Shown here piece by piece: positions 31,942 through 40,140 of a stretch of 41,067 bases of DNA. The notes below the pieces were generated by a model. It made no database searches. It was not told the origin of the DNA and saw only the letters and a program-made list of their open reading frames with translations. Source of the stretch: a virus. The stretch spans positions 1-41,067 of the IMG/VR virus record IMGVR_UViG_3300009433_000013. The stretch is one strand, 5' to 3'. How positions within the stretch are numbered: position 1 is the stretch's first letter; each line of letters begins with the position of its first letter. Position numbers and translations under genes: made by a program.

Positions 31942-34843
31942 AAGATTCTTATCATTTCACGAGACTGTCAAGGGGCCTCTTTTAAAATATTATAGAAATA
32001 ACTCGAATACTTATTTTACAGGAAATCCCCTAAGTCCTGAGTCGGGAGATAGTAGCCTAAGACTAACAGCCCCCGAGGAAAGTCGTTTTGGTAAAATAAT
32101 TACTGAAATGCAGTGGTCTTTGGGCGGCTTTAATGGTACTGAACCTCAGGTAGCAAACCAAAATACATATGACTTTTGGCTTAATTCTTTTTACAATCAT
32201 TACGGTCCTGGTGATTTCCGAGAAGATCGACCTGCGGGCAGTTATGCCTATGTGAACCGCCAAGAGGCTGGACGCCCAGTGGAAAGTTTTTCTCGGGACA
32301 TGATGGCTGCCGCTCTCAGTACTGCACGGACATTGATATCTAATGGTCTTGTATCGGTATATCTAAATGAAGTTGAGCTATTAAGAGATGGTCGCACCGC
32401 AGCGGCATTTATCGGGGTTTTGACTCGGATACCGACGCCGGCTCTACAGCAATTTGATTACCCTACTTTGACTGATCCTGGTTTAGGCTTACGAACCCTA
32501 AAAGATCTTTTTGACCGGATGCCTAGTTTCACTCGTGACCGAAACTACCTAGATAATCCTCGTAATCTGCTCCTTATGTCCCGTGCTATTCGTGTAGCAC
32601 TTCCACCCGAGGTCATACAGACTATATTGGCCGTCACTCTACCGGAGTTCCAAGAAAACCCAAAATATAATTACTATTTTGTATCTGAACAGATGCCATT
32701 TGTGACCTCTATGGAAACCAATCCTCTACTAGAGAACGATAACATGCCTCAGGGATTCGCCCAAGTTAATCCTGATTATGCTCGGTATGATGCAAAATAT
32801 GAGGAAGCAACATCTTTGCCCGATATACCTGTGGGGGTTCAGCCGGATAATTATGTGTTCCGTCTTTATTCTTCGGCTTCGGCTACTCCTAATGAGGCTG
32901 CCCAACAACAGGGTATTTCCGTTCCAACTACTTGGCAAAACGGAGAGATCTCAGCAGGAATTTCACTGTACTCACGCTATCGAACGATTTTAAACTTGAA
33001 TGGCAACATTGATAACAGCCACGTTGAAAATACCCGTCTTATAGATTATTTAAGTATATTCTCGGATGCAGTTCCTACTTTGACAGAAGAGGATAAACAA
33101 AGGCTCTCCCAAACAAATATGAATATAATAGTTCCCTCTAGGGAAATGTATTTATTCCAGGACACTCGCCAGTCATTTCCTTTTTCTATTGCTGTTGATT
33201 TTGAAGCAGACGACGTGGGACCTGCTGGTTCTTTAATACAGCGTAATCAGGTTAGTATCCCTATCATGCAGGCGCTGAAGGATAGTGACTATTTCGCCAG
33301 AGAACACGAGGTTGTTTCAACGTATGTGGACCTTCCCTCCGCCGGCGAACCTAGAGTTAATTTTACGTCTAAAAGGGTGCCGCTGTCAATGACTTCGGTT
33401 ACTAATCTGTTGGATTTTGGTAAAGGTCCGGACCAGGACATTACGTCATTAATTTTAAGTCATGAAGGTACCCCGTATGTAACTGGTCGAAGTGTTGATT
33501 TGAACCTTCAGGACGACCTATCCGTGAGTACCCGTCGAGGCTGGGTCGAAATTGCTCATGCTACATTTTCTCGATACTCTCAAATTCTAAATGCCGAAGA
33601 AAGAACTACCTCTGAGGCATTGTGCTATAGATTAACAAAAAAGCATGACGGAAATGTTGTAAAAGATGTTTTTATAGGGAACGGCGCTTCTAATTCTCCT
33701 AACGGCGGACGTCAACTGTCTTATATTGATACTCAAATCAAGTACGACACAATGTATGAGTATGAACTTTCAGAGTATCGCTGTGTTTATAGTACTAACT
33801 ATCATTTTTTCTGTCTCCCAACTGTGCCATATTGGATGCTTAATGGTAGTGAAGCCACCCCTCCCATCAACACTGACCCGGAGCCAGTCGTTTTTGACAT
33901 TATGGTGGCAGCAACTCCATCAATAAAGATTATTAAAGTCCCTATTTATAGCAGAGAAGCATATAGTAATTTCGTCAGTAATCCACGAAATAGGGCTAGA
34001 AACAATGGACTTTACTTTCCGACGTCGAAAGTTTTAGATTTTCCACCCCCGCCACCAGAACTATTGGTGATCCCTTATATGGACAATTATAGACAAATAC
34101 AGATTGGCATTAAGCGGAGCACTGGAGATTACACTGGTAGAAGTTCATTGCCTGTGGTTTCTATCGGGGATCAGAACTCTAGGATAGCCAGTCTATACCG
34201 ATACCAAAAACATTTTGAATACTACGGACTACAGCGAGGATTTCTTGGCTATCGCAACGAAAGTACTAATGAAGTTCGCCGTGCAACACTGTATCGAACA
34301 GAGTCGATGACCAATGGTGCTTCTACTTATGCCGATCTTTATTCGTCTTTTAATCCCGAAAATAACGAGGATGTAAAGGTCCGGCATTACTCTATAGGAC
34401 CTACGGAGGATGACGAAGTTACCCAAGTTGAATCTTTTGATTTGATGGAGAATCTAGAGCCTAATCGTGAGTACTTTTACACAGCAACCGTAGAAGATGT
34501 TCACGGTAATCCTTCAAATCCTAGTCCCATATATCGGGTGAGGCTATTGTATGATAAGGGACTATATATTCCAGAAGTGGACTTATATCAATTTACTCCC
34601 GTGAAGACACATATCCCAACAAGGAAGTTTGCTAGGTTCTTACATATCGAAGCATCTGACATTCAAACCTTCCCTTTCAACGAGGAAAACGAAGAGGGTG
34701 TCTTAGTCGGAACACGGAACTTGGCAACTAACTTGGGGAACACAATAAACGGCGAAAATTTCCTAGTGAGACTAACGTCTCGGGACACTGGGAGAAAAAT
34801 CGATATTAAGTTGAGTTTTAGCCAAAGAGATATAAATGAATAA
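31934..34843 (+). CDS. large tail protein with Fn3-like domains
   Basis: A 969-residue protein. Two stretches read like fibronectin type III domains: about 555-630 (ALCYRLTKKHDG, LSYIDTQIKYDTMYEYELSEYR) and about 790-880 (SFDLMENLEPNREYFYTATVEDVHGNPSNP split over two strands), with the typical turn before a Tyr-x-Tyr strand. The N-terminal ~300 residues are mixed and unrecognised. Fn3 domains in phage tails usually act as spacers or weak glycan contacts. GGAGAGG at 31918-31924 precedes the ATG. The gene closes the block of overlapping large tail genes; a 60-base gap follows. Confidence 0.65.
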   Translation: MTRRFLSFHETVKGPLLKYYRNNSNTYFTGNPLSPESGDSSLRLTAPEESRFGKIITEMQWSLGGFNGTEPQVANQNTYDFWLNSFYNHYGPGDFREDRPAGSYAYVNRQEAGRPVESFSRDMMAAALSTARTLISNGLVSVYLNEVELLRDGRTAAAFIGVLTRIPTPALQQFDYPTLTDPGLGLRTLKDLFDRMPSFTRDRNYLDNPRNLLLMSRAIRVALPPEVIQTILAVTLPEFQENPKYNYYFVSEQMPFVTSMETNPLLENDNMPQGFAQVNPDYARYDAKYEEATSLPDIPVGVQPDNYVFRLYSSASATPNEAAQQQGISVPTTWQNGEISAGISLYSRYRTILNLNGNIDNSHVENTRLIDYLSIFSDAVPTLTEEDKQRLSQTNMNIIVPSREMYLFQDTRQSFPFSIAVDFEADDVGPAGSLIQRNQVSIPIMQALKDSDYFAREHEVVSTYVDLPSAGEPRVNFTSKRVPLSMTSVTNLLDFGKGPDQDITSLILSHEGTPYVTGRSVDLNLQDDLSVSTRRGWVEIAHATFSRYSQILNAEERTTSEALCYRLTKKHDGNVVKDVFIGNGASNSPNGGRQLSYIDTQIKYDTMYEYELSEYRCVYSTNYHFFCLPTVPYWMLNGSEATPPINTDPEPVVFDIMVAATPSIKIIKVPIYSREAYSNFVSNPRNRARNNGLYFPTSKVLDFPPPPPELLVIPYMDNYRQIQIGIKRSTGDYTGRSSLPVVSIGDQNSRIASLYRYQKHFEYYGLQRGFLGYRNESTNEVRRATLYRTESMTNGASTYADLYSSFNPENNEDVKVRHYSIGPTEDDEVTQVESFDLMENLEPNREYFYTATVEDVHGNPSNPSPIYRVRLLYDKGLYIPEVDLYQFTPVKTHIPTRKFARFLHIEASDIQTFPFNEENEEGVLVGTRNLATNLGNTINGENFLVRLTSRDTGRKIDIKLSFSQRDINE
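34831..34838 (+). promoter_or_regulatory. candidate T4-type late promoter (TATAAATG)
   Basis: TATAAATG matches seven of eight positions of the T4 late promoter TATAAATA. It lies at the end of the 969-residue protein gene, about 65 bases before the ATG at 34904, ahead of the 60-base gap where the run of overlapping genes is broken. A late sigma factor encoded in the same window makes such a site plausible. There is no -35 match, as expected for that class. Confidence 0.35.
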
Positions 34844-34903
34844 TTTTGATAAATCGATACTATTTAATAATAACTACCAGCATGGTACGAAAGAGGAAAA
34901 GTT

Positions 34904-35929
34904 ATGGGATTTTTAGATAACAGTGGTGACATTCTGCTTGATGCAGTTTTGACAGATGAGGGTCGCCGACGACTTGCGCTTGGTGATGGATCATTTACAA
35001 TCACCAAATTTGCCCTGGGTGATGATGAGATTGATTACTCTCTTTATACTCCTGTAACATCTTCGGGATACCAAGATTTACGAATTCTTAAATTGCCTGT
35101 CTTTGAGGCATTTACTAATAATACTTCAACCCTTAAACACAAGTTATTATCCTATGCTGATGATGAGTTGTTTTATCTTCCACTAATTCGAATTAACAAC
35201 ATTTATGATGCTGGGTATCGTGTTGGTGGTGATTCTGGAGTCAACGCCGATGTTCCCGTCGGAGGATACTTAGTTAGCGTTGATGATGACAGTACTCGGT
35301 CTTTGAGCGTTATAACCGGTGGCGGAACTCGTTTTGCAAGTGCTAACCAAGTCACCAGTGTTAGTAGTCTTATATTTGATCAGGGACTTGAATCTTCTTT
35401 ATTGAATGCTGGATACCTCGGCGCATCGCAACCTGAGTTGGGTGAGACAAGATATATTGTCGAAGTAGACAATCGACTCTTGCGATTAGCAACTCCTACT
35501 GTGGGAACTAATAACACTTTGGCTACTCCAAGTTTTGTGGATGATGATAACGTGGCAAGTTATTATTTCTCTATGCAATCCGATCCTGGATATTTTGCAC
35601 AACAAAATGCAGACGGCGGAGTTTTGGCTCATGCAAATGGAAACAATTTTACATATGATTTGAGCCCCGGAAACAACGGTGGACAACTTCAATCTACTAC
35701 TAAAAAGATTGGACCTACCTCAACGACTGGTCGAATCGGAACACGATTAGTATTTTCACTGAGATCTTCCCAGCAGACAGAAGCATCTAGTACAATCTTT
35801 ACAACATTGGGTAGTACTGCTACAATCAATGCAATAAATTATTACTATATTGATACTGTTATTCGAGTAACGGGATTCAATACTGGGTATCGCATTGATG
35901 TACCCATTAAACTTCTGAAGAAACAATAG
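34904..35929 (+). CDS. distal tail/fibre structural protein
   Basis: A 341-residue protein beginning MGFLDNSGDILLDAVLTDEG and continuing RRRLALGDGSFTITKFALGDDEIDY, a strongly patterned N-terminus I remember from structural proteins of many large marine phages; it probably docks the protein to the baseplate. The remainder is Ser/Thr/Asn-rich beta structure ending RVTGFNTGYRIDVPIKLLKK, like fibre or tail-periphery proteins. AGAGG at 34891-34895 precedes the ATG. It opens a group of three similar-sized genes that probably build the outer part of the tail. Receptor binding is possible but not shown. Confidence 0.68.
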   Translation: MGFLDNSGDILLDAVLTDEGRRRLALGDGSFTITKFALGDDEIDYSLYTPVTSSGYQDLRILKLPVFEAFTNNTSTLKHKLLSYADDELFYLPLIRINNIYDAGYRVGGDSGVNADVPVGGYLVSVDDDSTRSLSVITGGGTRFASANQVTSVSSLIFDQGLESSLLNAGYLGASQPELGETRYIVEVDNRLLRLATPTVGTNNTLATPSFVDDDNVASYYFSMQSDPGYFAQQNADGGVLAHANGNNFTYDLSPGNNGGQLQSTTKKIGPTSTTGRIGTRLVFSLRSSQQTEASSTIFTTLGSTATINAINYYYIDTVIRVTGFNTGYRIDVPIKLLKKQ

Positions 35930-35939
35930 GATTTAAACC

Positions 35940-37022
35940 ATGGCAACTAGCTTTAAAACATTTTTACCTAATGATGTGCAGGATACTCGCACAAAACTTC
36001 ATGAAGCAATACCGATCACTGGATCTATTTTATCCGGAACTTACCAGTTAGTTCCCGGAACAGAACTGAACATCAAAAACTATTCTCACGGCATGTTCCA
36101 GAGTGTTTATGATTATCCTTATTTGAGTTCTTCCGCTAACCATATTATGGACCTCAGTGTGGGACTTTCTACCACTAAGAGTGCTGCACAAGCTGGCGGA
36201 GCCACTGGACTAAATAACAAGAACGATATGTATAATGAAATCTGTCAGGTTTTGGCAGGATACAATGTCAGCGGTTCCATTCAGGAATTAGAAGTTAGTG
36301 GCAACTTTGGCAGTTCTACCGAATCTTTAAAGATGCGTGATGTCTTTATCGTCAATCTTGCCCGACTACTGACAAAAGACGAGATTCAGTTGGAGACCGG
36401 TGGCGGGTTTCGGATGACGGTTGGAACAACCGCAGCCTTTGCTGATGCTTTTACAACTACTGCAACCATTTATGATAAGGCTGCCACCAATCGTCGTACT
36501 AATTCACCTGCCGGTGAATTTAATCAATTGTTTTTCTCAGGTGCAGCCGTGAGTGCCCCCCATGATCTTGCTTGTGGTCTTCTATTTTACCAAGCAGGAG
36601 TGGCAGTGCTGACCTCTTCCATATTTTCGGCTGTTCTTGGCGGCACAGCATGTCAAATGGATCCTGCTGGTACGACAGTAGAAAATCTCGTAGTTTCGTC
36701 TTCTATTGACGTAGCATCTAATGCTCTTCGGGGACGCATCCAAAATATCGAATTTAATAACACTACAGACCTAAATTCGACAATCTATATGTGTCGTGCA
36801 TCTATGAACGAATTTAACTATAGCAGTAACCCCACTTATTTAAGCGGGACTAGCAGCCAGGTAATTGTCAAGAGTGACGCCACTCAACAGCCAGTCTCTT
36901 ATATGACCACTGTTGGGTTGTATGGTCCTCGAAATGAATTGCTGGCTGTAGGTAAATTAAGCGAACCTCTTAAGAAAACCCCCGCAGATGAATTCACAAT
37001 CAGGATGAGACTGGATTACTAA
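35940..37022 (+). CDS. tail structural protein, paralogue group A
   Basis: A 360-residue protein. The N-terminus (FKTFLPNDVQDTRTKLHEAI, then PITGSILSGTY, NYSHGMFQSVYDYPYLSSSANH) is a highly patterned module I recall from marine phage tail proteins. The C-terminus (TTVGLYGPRNELLAVGKLSEPLKK ... FTIRMRLDY) closely resembles the end of the next protein, so the two share a C-terminal fold and probably arose by duplication. AGGA at 35928-35931 is the ribosome binding site. A role in the outer baseplate or fibre is inferred from position and composition. Confidence 0.7.
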   Translation: MATSFKTFLPNDVQDTRTKLHEAIPITGSILSGTYQLVPGTELNIKNYSHGMFQSVYDYPYLSSSANHIMDLSVGLSTTKSAAQAGGATGLNNKNDMYNEICQVLAGYNVSGSIQELEVSGNFGSSTESLKMRDVFIVNLARLLTKDEIQLETGGGFRMTVGTTAAFADAFTTTATIYDKAATNRRTNSPAGEFNQLFFSGAAVSAPHDLACGLLFYQAGVAVLTSSIFSAVLGGTACQMDPAGTTVENLVVSSSIDVASNALRGRIQNIEFNNTTDLNSTIYMCRASMNEFNYSSNPTYLSGTSSQVIVKSDATQQPVSYMTTVGLYGPRNELLAVGKLSEPLKKTPADEFTIRMRLDY

Positions 37023-37037
37023 GATCTGGAGGAATGA

Positions 37038-38234
37038 ATGCCTTACCTCCACGAGTTCGGTGAAGATGACGTTTTTGTAAACCGTATGGTTGCATACCCG
37101 CAATATCAGTTTACATTCTATAGCGGATCAGCATATATTAATAATGATAGAGACATGGGGGTCAATATACCCTCTGGTTCTATTAGTTTATATGAATACA
37201 ACGTAGATCGAGATGGTACTACCCAACAACTCATTTACCCCTACATTATCAAGGCTGGGCAGTGGTTAAGTTTTCCTAACGTAACCACTACAGAATATGA
37301 GACATTAGATTATGGCGGAAAAATAACTGGTAGTTATCCATTGACTAGTTCTGTAACTCGGGAATATTTTCCTGCTTGGACTACTGGATATCCGTTCCCA
37401 AATGGGACTAACGTTGAAAAAGATTTATATGTGGATACTCGAAAGGAAATAATCTCCTTACGTAACACATTAGAGTATTATCGAGGACTTAGCAATTCTC
37501 ATCATTTTACTGGTAGTTTTATGACGGGCGCTGTTAACCTTCTGGATATTCCATCTATTTTTTATGATAATTCAATTAAAAAAGGTACAGTAGACCTTAA
37601 ATTTTATTATACAGGTTCCTTGATGGCAAGAGCACAAGACACTCGACAAAATGGAGAGTTAGTGGGAACTTACGGGGCTACAAGTGGCTCTATAGTCGGT
37701 TTAGTATTATACAATGAGGGTTTTGTAATATTAACCTCTTCAGTAAATCTTTCTACTAATTTAGACAACTACTTAGGAACTGGCACTCTTGTCCAGCCAC
37801 AGTGGAATTATTTTGGAGCATACTCTCAGGCAAGTATCTCTGGTAGTACAGGCACTTTTGCAAGTGCTAGTTTATACAGGTTGGATCTGGACGGGACTCA
37901 GAAAATTCCTGTTATGACCGCATTCGCTACAGCACAGAGGGGACATGTTAATAATTCCTTGAATCCTACTTGGTTGAGTGCCAGCAATGGAGACTGGCAC
38001 CCTTCTTCCTCAGTAAGTCCTCAGGGTTATGTGGAGCCAAGACAGGTTACCATCAAGAACACAGTGGAGAGTCAATACTGTGAATTCGACGATGAATTCG
38101 AAAAACAAGTATTCATCAGTGAAATAGGTATTTTTGATGAGAGTAAGAACCTTATTGCAATCGCCAAATTGGCAAACCCAGTATTGAAAAAAGATACTGA
38201 TGATATGACATTTAAACTAAAATTAGATATCTGA
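37038..38234 (+). CDS. tail structural protein, paralogue group B
   Basis: A 398-residue protein, Ser/Thr/Tyr-rich and beta-structured. Its C-terminus (FISEIGIFDESKNLIAIAKLANPVLKK ... MTFKLKLDI, in pieces) matches the end of the preceding protein position by position, while the N-terminal and middle parts differ, as expected for fibre proteins with a shared attachment or assembly domain and a variable body. TGGAGGA at 37027-37033 is a strong ribosome binding site. It is the last tail gene in the run; eleven bases separate it from the nuclease gene. Receptor binding is possible. Confidence 0.68.
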   Translation: MPYLHEFGEDDVFVNRMVAYPQYQFTFYSGSAYINNDRDMGVNIPSGSISLYEYNVDRDGTTQQLIYPYIIKAGQWLSFPNVTTTEYETLDYGGKITGSYPLTSSVTREYFPAWTTGYPFPNGTNVEKDLYVDTRKEIISLRNTLEYYRGLSNSHHFTGSFMTGAVNLLDIPSIFYDNSIKKGTVDLKFYYTGSLMARAQDTRQNGELVGTYGATSGSIVGLVLYNEGFVILTSSVNLSTNLDNYLGTGTLVQPQWNYFGAYSQASISGSTGTFASASLYRLDLDGTQKIPVMTAFATAQRGHVNNSLNPTWLSASNGDWHPSSSVSPQGYVEPRQVTIKNTVESQYCEFDDEFEKQVFISEIGIFDESKNLIAIAKLANPVLKKDTDDMTFKLKLDI

Positions 38235-38245
38235 TATACTGACAT

Positions 38246-38824
38246 ATGATCTTAGGTTTAGATATTTCTACTACCATGGTGGGTGCCGCTATTATCGACC
38301 CTGAAACTCGCTCTCTTGTTCACGTAGAGGGTTGGGATATTTCCAAGTGTAATAATCTTTTTGAAAAAGCCGAAGCCATCGGCGCAGAACTATATTCCTT
38401 GCGATCGGCTTACAATATTCAGGAAGTCTTTATAGAGACTGCTCTTAAGAGGTTTATGCCAGGAAGGTCTCGTGCAGACACTATTATCAAGTTGGCCAAA
38501 TTCAATGGGGTTATCTCGTGGCTATCTTTTGAATGCTATGGGAAAGAGCCAACTTATATTAATGTTAATACGGCACGTACTCTTTACGGACTATCTTTTC
38601 CACGAGGGACAAAGGGACCACAAAGAAAGAAGATGGTTATCGAAGCCGTAATAGAGAAAGAAAAAACTTCTTTTACTTATGAGATGGCACGTGGCGGAAA
38701 GAATTACAAGAAGGGTACTGACGACCGGGCTGATGCTGTTGTCATTGCAAGAGCCGGAGAATACATTTTAAGGAACAAAGATAACAAAGGTTTCTTGACG
38801 GAAAAGATAGTTTTAGTTGAATGA
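38246..38824 (+). CDS. RuvC-like Holliday-junction endonuclease
   Basis: A 192-residue protein with the RNase H-type fold of RuvC. The acidic active site can be placed: Asp6 in LGLDIST, Glu64 in VFIETAL, and Asp160 with Asp163 in GTDDRADAVVIARAG, matching the D/E/D-x-x-D pattern of RuvC (173 residues in E. coli). The basic stretch PRGTKGPQRKK may contact DNA. RuvC-type enzymes resolve four-way junctions; in phages they trim branched DNA before packaging or during recombination. There is no clear ribosome binding site in the eleven-base gap, so translation may depend on the tail gene before it. T4 uses an unrelated enzyme (gp49), so this is a different solution. Confidence 0.85.
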   Translation: MILGLDISTTMVGAAIIDPETRSLVHVEGWDISKCNNLFEKAEAIGAELYSLRSAYNIQEVFIETALKRFMPGRSRADTIIKLAKFNGVISWLSFECYGKEPTYINVNTARTLYGLSFPRGTKGPQRKKMVIEAVIEKEKTSFTYEMARGGKNYKKGTDDRADAVVIARAGEYILRNKDNKGFLTEKIVLVE

Positions 38825-38838
38825 GGACTATTTAAAGT

Positions 38839-39477
38839 ATGAAATTGACAAAAGACGCAATCCGTTCCTTGATCCAAGAAGAACTAGGAACACTCACAGA
38901 GGCAATGGACTCAAAAGAGCTTGCGGGCAGGGCAGCCACCTTTGTGGATGATCTTTTAGAACAAGGTGCCAATGAGGGATCTATTAAATCAGCCGTAAAC
39001 GATGCGATTAATCTCAAGCGCAAACAAAAACAACAAGCCCAGGCGGGTGCAGCGAACCGCCGAGATATTCAGGAAATGGGTTGCGGCGACCAACCGCAGA
39101 TGCCAGACCCAACACATCATGACGAAGATCATGAAGGAAGCATGGCCAAGCGTCAAATGTTTAAGACTGCTGAATATGCTGCCATCATTTTTGATATGTT
39201 GCATGATGATGAAGAATTACCGGCATGGATCCAGAGCAAACTTACCAAGATAGCCGACTATGTTGGCGTTGTAAAACATTATCTTGAGTATGATAAAGTC
39301 ATCGACGGACACCCAGCCAACCGTAAAGAAAAGAAATGGTCCGATGCTGACCATGATAGGCAAGAAGACCTAGCACAAAAACTTGCTAAGAAAAACCCTG
39401 ATATGCCCAAAGATGAAAAAATGGCTATAGCCGGCGCACAGGTTAACAGAGACAAGCGCAAGCGCAGCAAAAAATAA
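38839..39477 (+). CDS. conserved marine-phage protein, function unknown
   Basis: A 212-residue, highly charged protein. It begins MKLTKDAIRSLIQEELGTL, a short amphipathic N-terminal motif (LIxEEL) that recurs on many unrelated proteins of large marine phages. The middle (MAKRQMFKTAEYAAIIFDML, then LPAWIQSKLTKIADYVGVVKHYLEY) is a well-patterned helical domain also familiar from such phages. The C-terminus is very basic (DKRKRSKK). A Lys/Gln-rich helix (about 50-70) joins the parts. Basic tail plus position beside a DNA nuclease would suit a nucleoid or capsid-packaged protein, but this is speculation. AGGA at 38824-38827 precedes the ATG. Confidence 0.65.
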   Translation: MKLTKDAIRSLIQEELGTLTEAMDSKELAGRAATFVDDLLEQGANEGSIKSAVNDAINLKRKQKQQAQAGAANRRDIQEMGCGDQPQMPDPTHHDEDHEGSMAKRQMFKTAEYAAIIFDMLHDDEELPAWIQSKLTKIADYVGVVKHYLEYDKVIDGHPANRKEKKWSDADHDRQEDLAQKLAKKNPDMPKDEKMAIAGAQVNRDKRKRSKK

Positions 39478-39481
39478 TCTC

Positions 39482-39509
39482 TTGACTTATTGAAAATATA
39501 TGTGATAAT
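39482..39509 (+). promoter_or_regulatory. sigma-70 promoter with extended -10
   Basis: TTGACT (39482-39487, five of six to TTGACA) and GATAAT (39504-39509, five of six to TATAAT) are separated by 16 bases, and TG at 39501-39502 gives an extended -10. Transcription would start near 39516, just ahead of the strong ribosome binding site of the HAD gene. It is the best host-type promoter I see in the window and lies in a 54-base gap. Confidence 0.72.
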
Positions 39510-39517
39510 ATTCCTAC

Positions 39518-39524
39518 GGAGGAG
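39518..39524 (+). promoter_or_regulatory. strong ribosome binding site fixing the HAD start
   Basis: GGAGGAG lies seven bases before ATG 39532. It decides in favour of this ATG over a TTG at 39490, which would put the promoter inside the coding region. Confidence 0.8.
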
Positions 39525-39531
39525 TATTGTT

Positions 39532-40140
39532 ATGAAGCATCAAGTCTTTATGGATATGGATGGGGTACTTGTGGACTTTGAGTCTGGTGTACTCAAGTAT
39601 ATGAATCAGATTATGCAGGAAGCAAATCGAAACCCTGAGCACCAATTTTACAAGTTAGCAAAATCTACTGCCAAAGAGGTAGGTGGCTGGGATGTAGAGA
39701 TCACCCGCTGGCACATTGCTAGACCTGATAGTTCTGAGGATAGTTTCCCACGTAATTATCGAACTCGTGATTTTATGTATCGTCTCGTAGAAGATGATGT
39801 CGAGTTGTGGGAAAATCTTGAATGGGAGCGCAACGGTAAGAAGTTGTGGGACTATGCAAAAAACATCCCAGGTATCCAGGTTCTGTCGGCTCCGATGGCA
39901 GAGGGATCCCGCAAAGGTAAGATCCTATGGGTAAAGAGGGAACTCGGGCTGGACGAGGAATTGGTAAACCTTTCAGACACCAAAGAGCCTTTCGGAACTC
40001 ATAATGGAAAACAGGGACTTTTGATTGACGACCGTGACAAATATATTAATCAGTTTCGTGCTGGCGGCGGTATTGCGATTAAACATAACCCAGATGATGT
40101 GGATAATACTATTAAGCAACTTCAAGAACTCGGTTACTAA
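39532..40140 (+). CDS. HAD-family 5'(3')-deoxyribonucleotidase-like phosphatase
   Basis: A 202-residue haloacid-dehalogenase-type protein. Motif I is MDMDGVLVDF with nucleophile Asp8 and Asp10; motif II is LSAP in the middle; a lysine follows in GKILWVKRELG (motif III position); motif IV is LLIDDRDKY. This order and the size fit 5'(3')-deoxyribonucleotidases, which remove phosphate from deoxynucleotides and so adjust nucleotide pools. It has its own promoter and a strong ribosome binding site, and it sits directly before the primase gene, so an early role around DNA replication is likely. The substrate is inferred; other HAD phosphatases share the motifs. The stop codon is in the same frame as the primase. 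Confidence 0.8.
   Translation: MKHQVFMDMDGVLVDFESGVLKYMNQIMQEANRNPEHQFYKLAKSTAKEVGGWDVEITRWHIARPDSSEDSFPRNYRTRDFMYRLVEDDVELWENLEWERNGKKLWDYAKNIPGIQVLSAPMAEGSRKGKILWVKRELGLDEELVNLSDTKEPFGTHNGKQGLLIDDRDKYINQFRAGGGIAIKHNPDDVDNTIKQLQELGY

Noticed and set aside
34875-34887. TACCA-GCA-TGGTA hairpin before the 341-residue tail gene
   Set aside because: Five-bp stem with a three-base loop and no T-run; too weak to call a terminator.
39490-39531. TTG start at 39490 extending the HAD protein by 14 residues
   Set aside because: The extension lies over the promoter and ribosome binding site, and the HAD motif starts right after ATG 39532.
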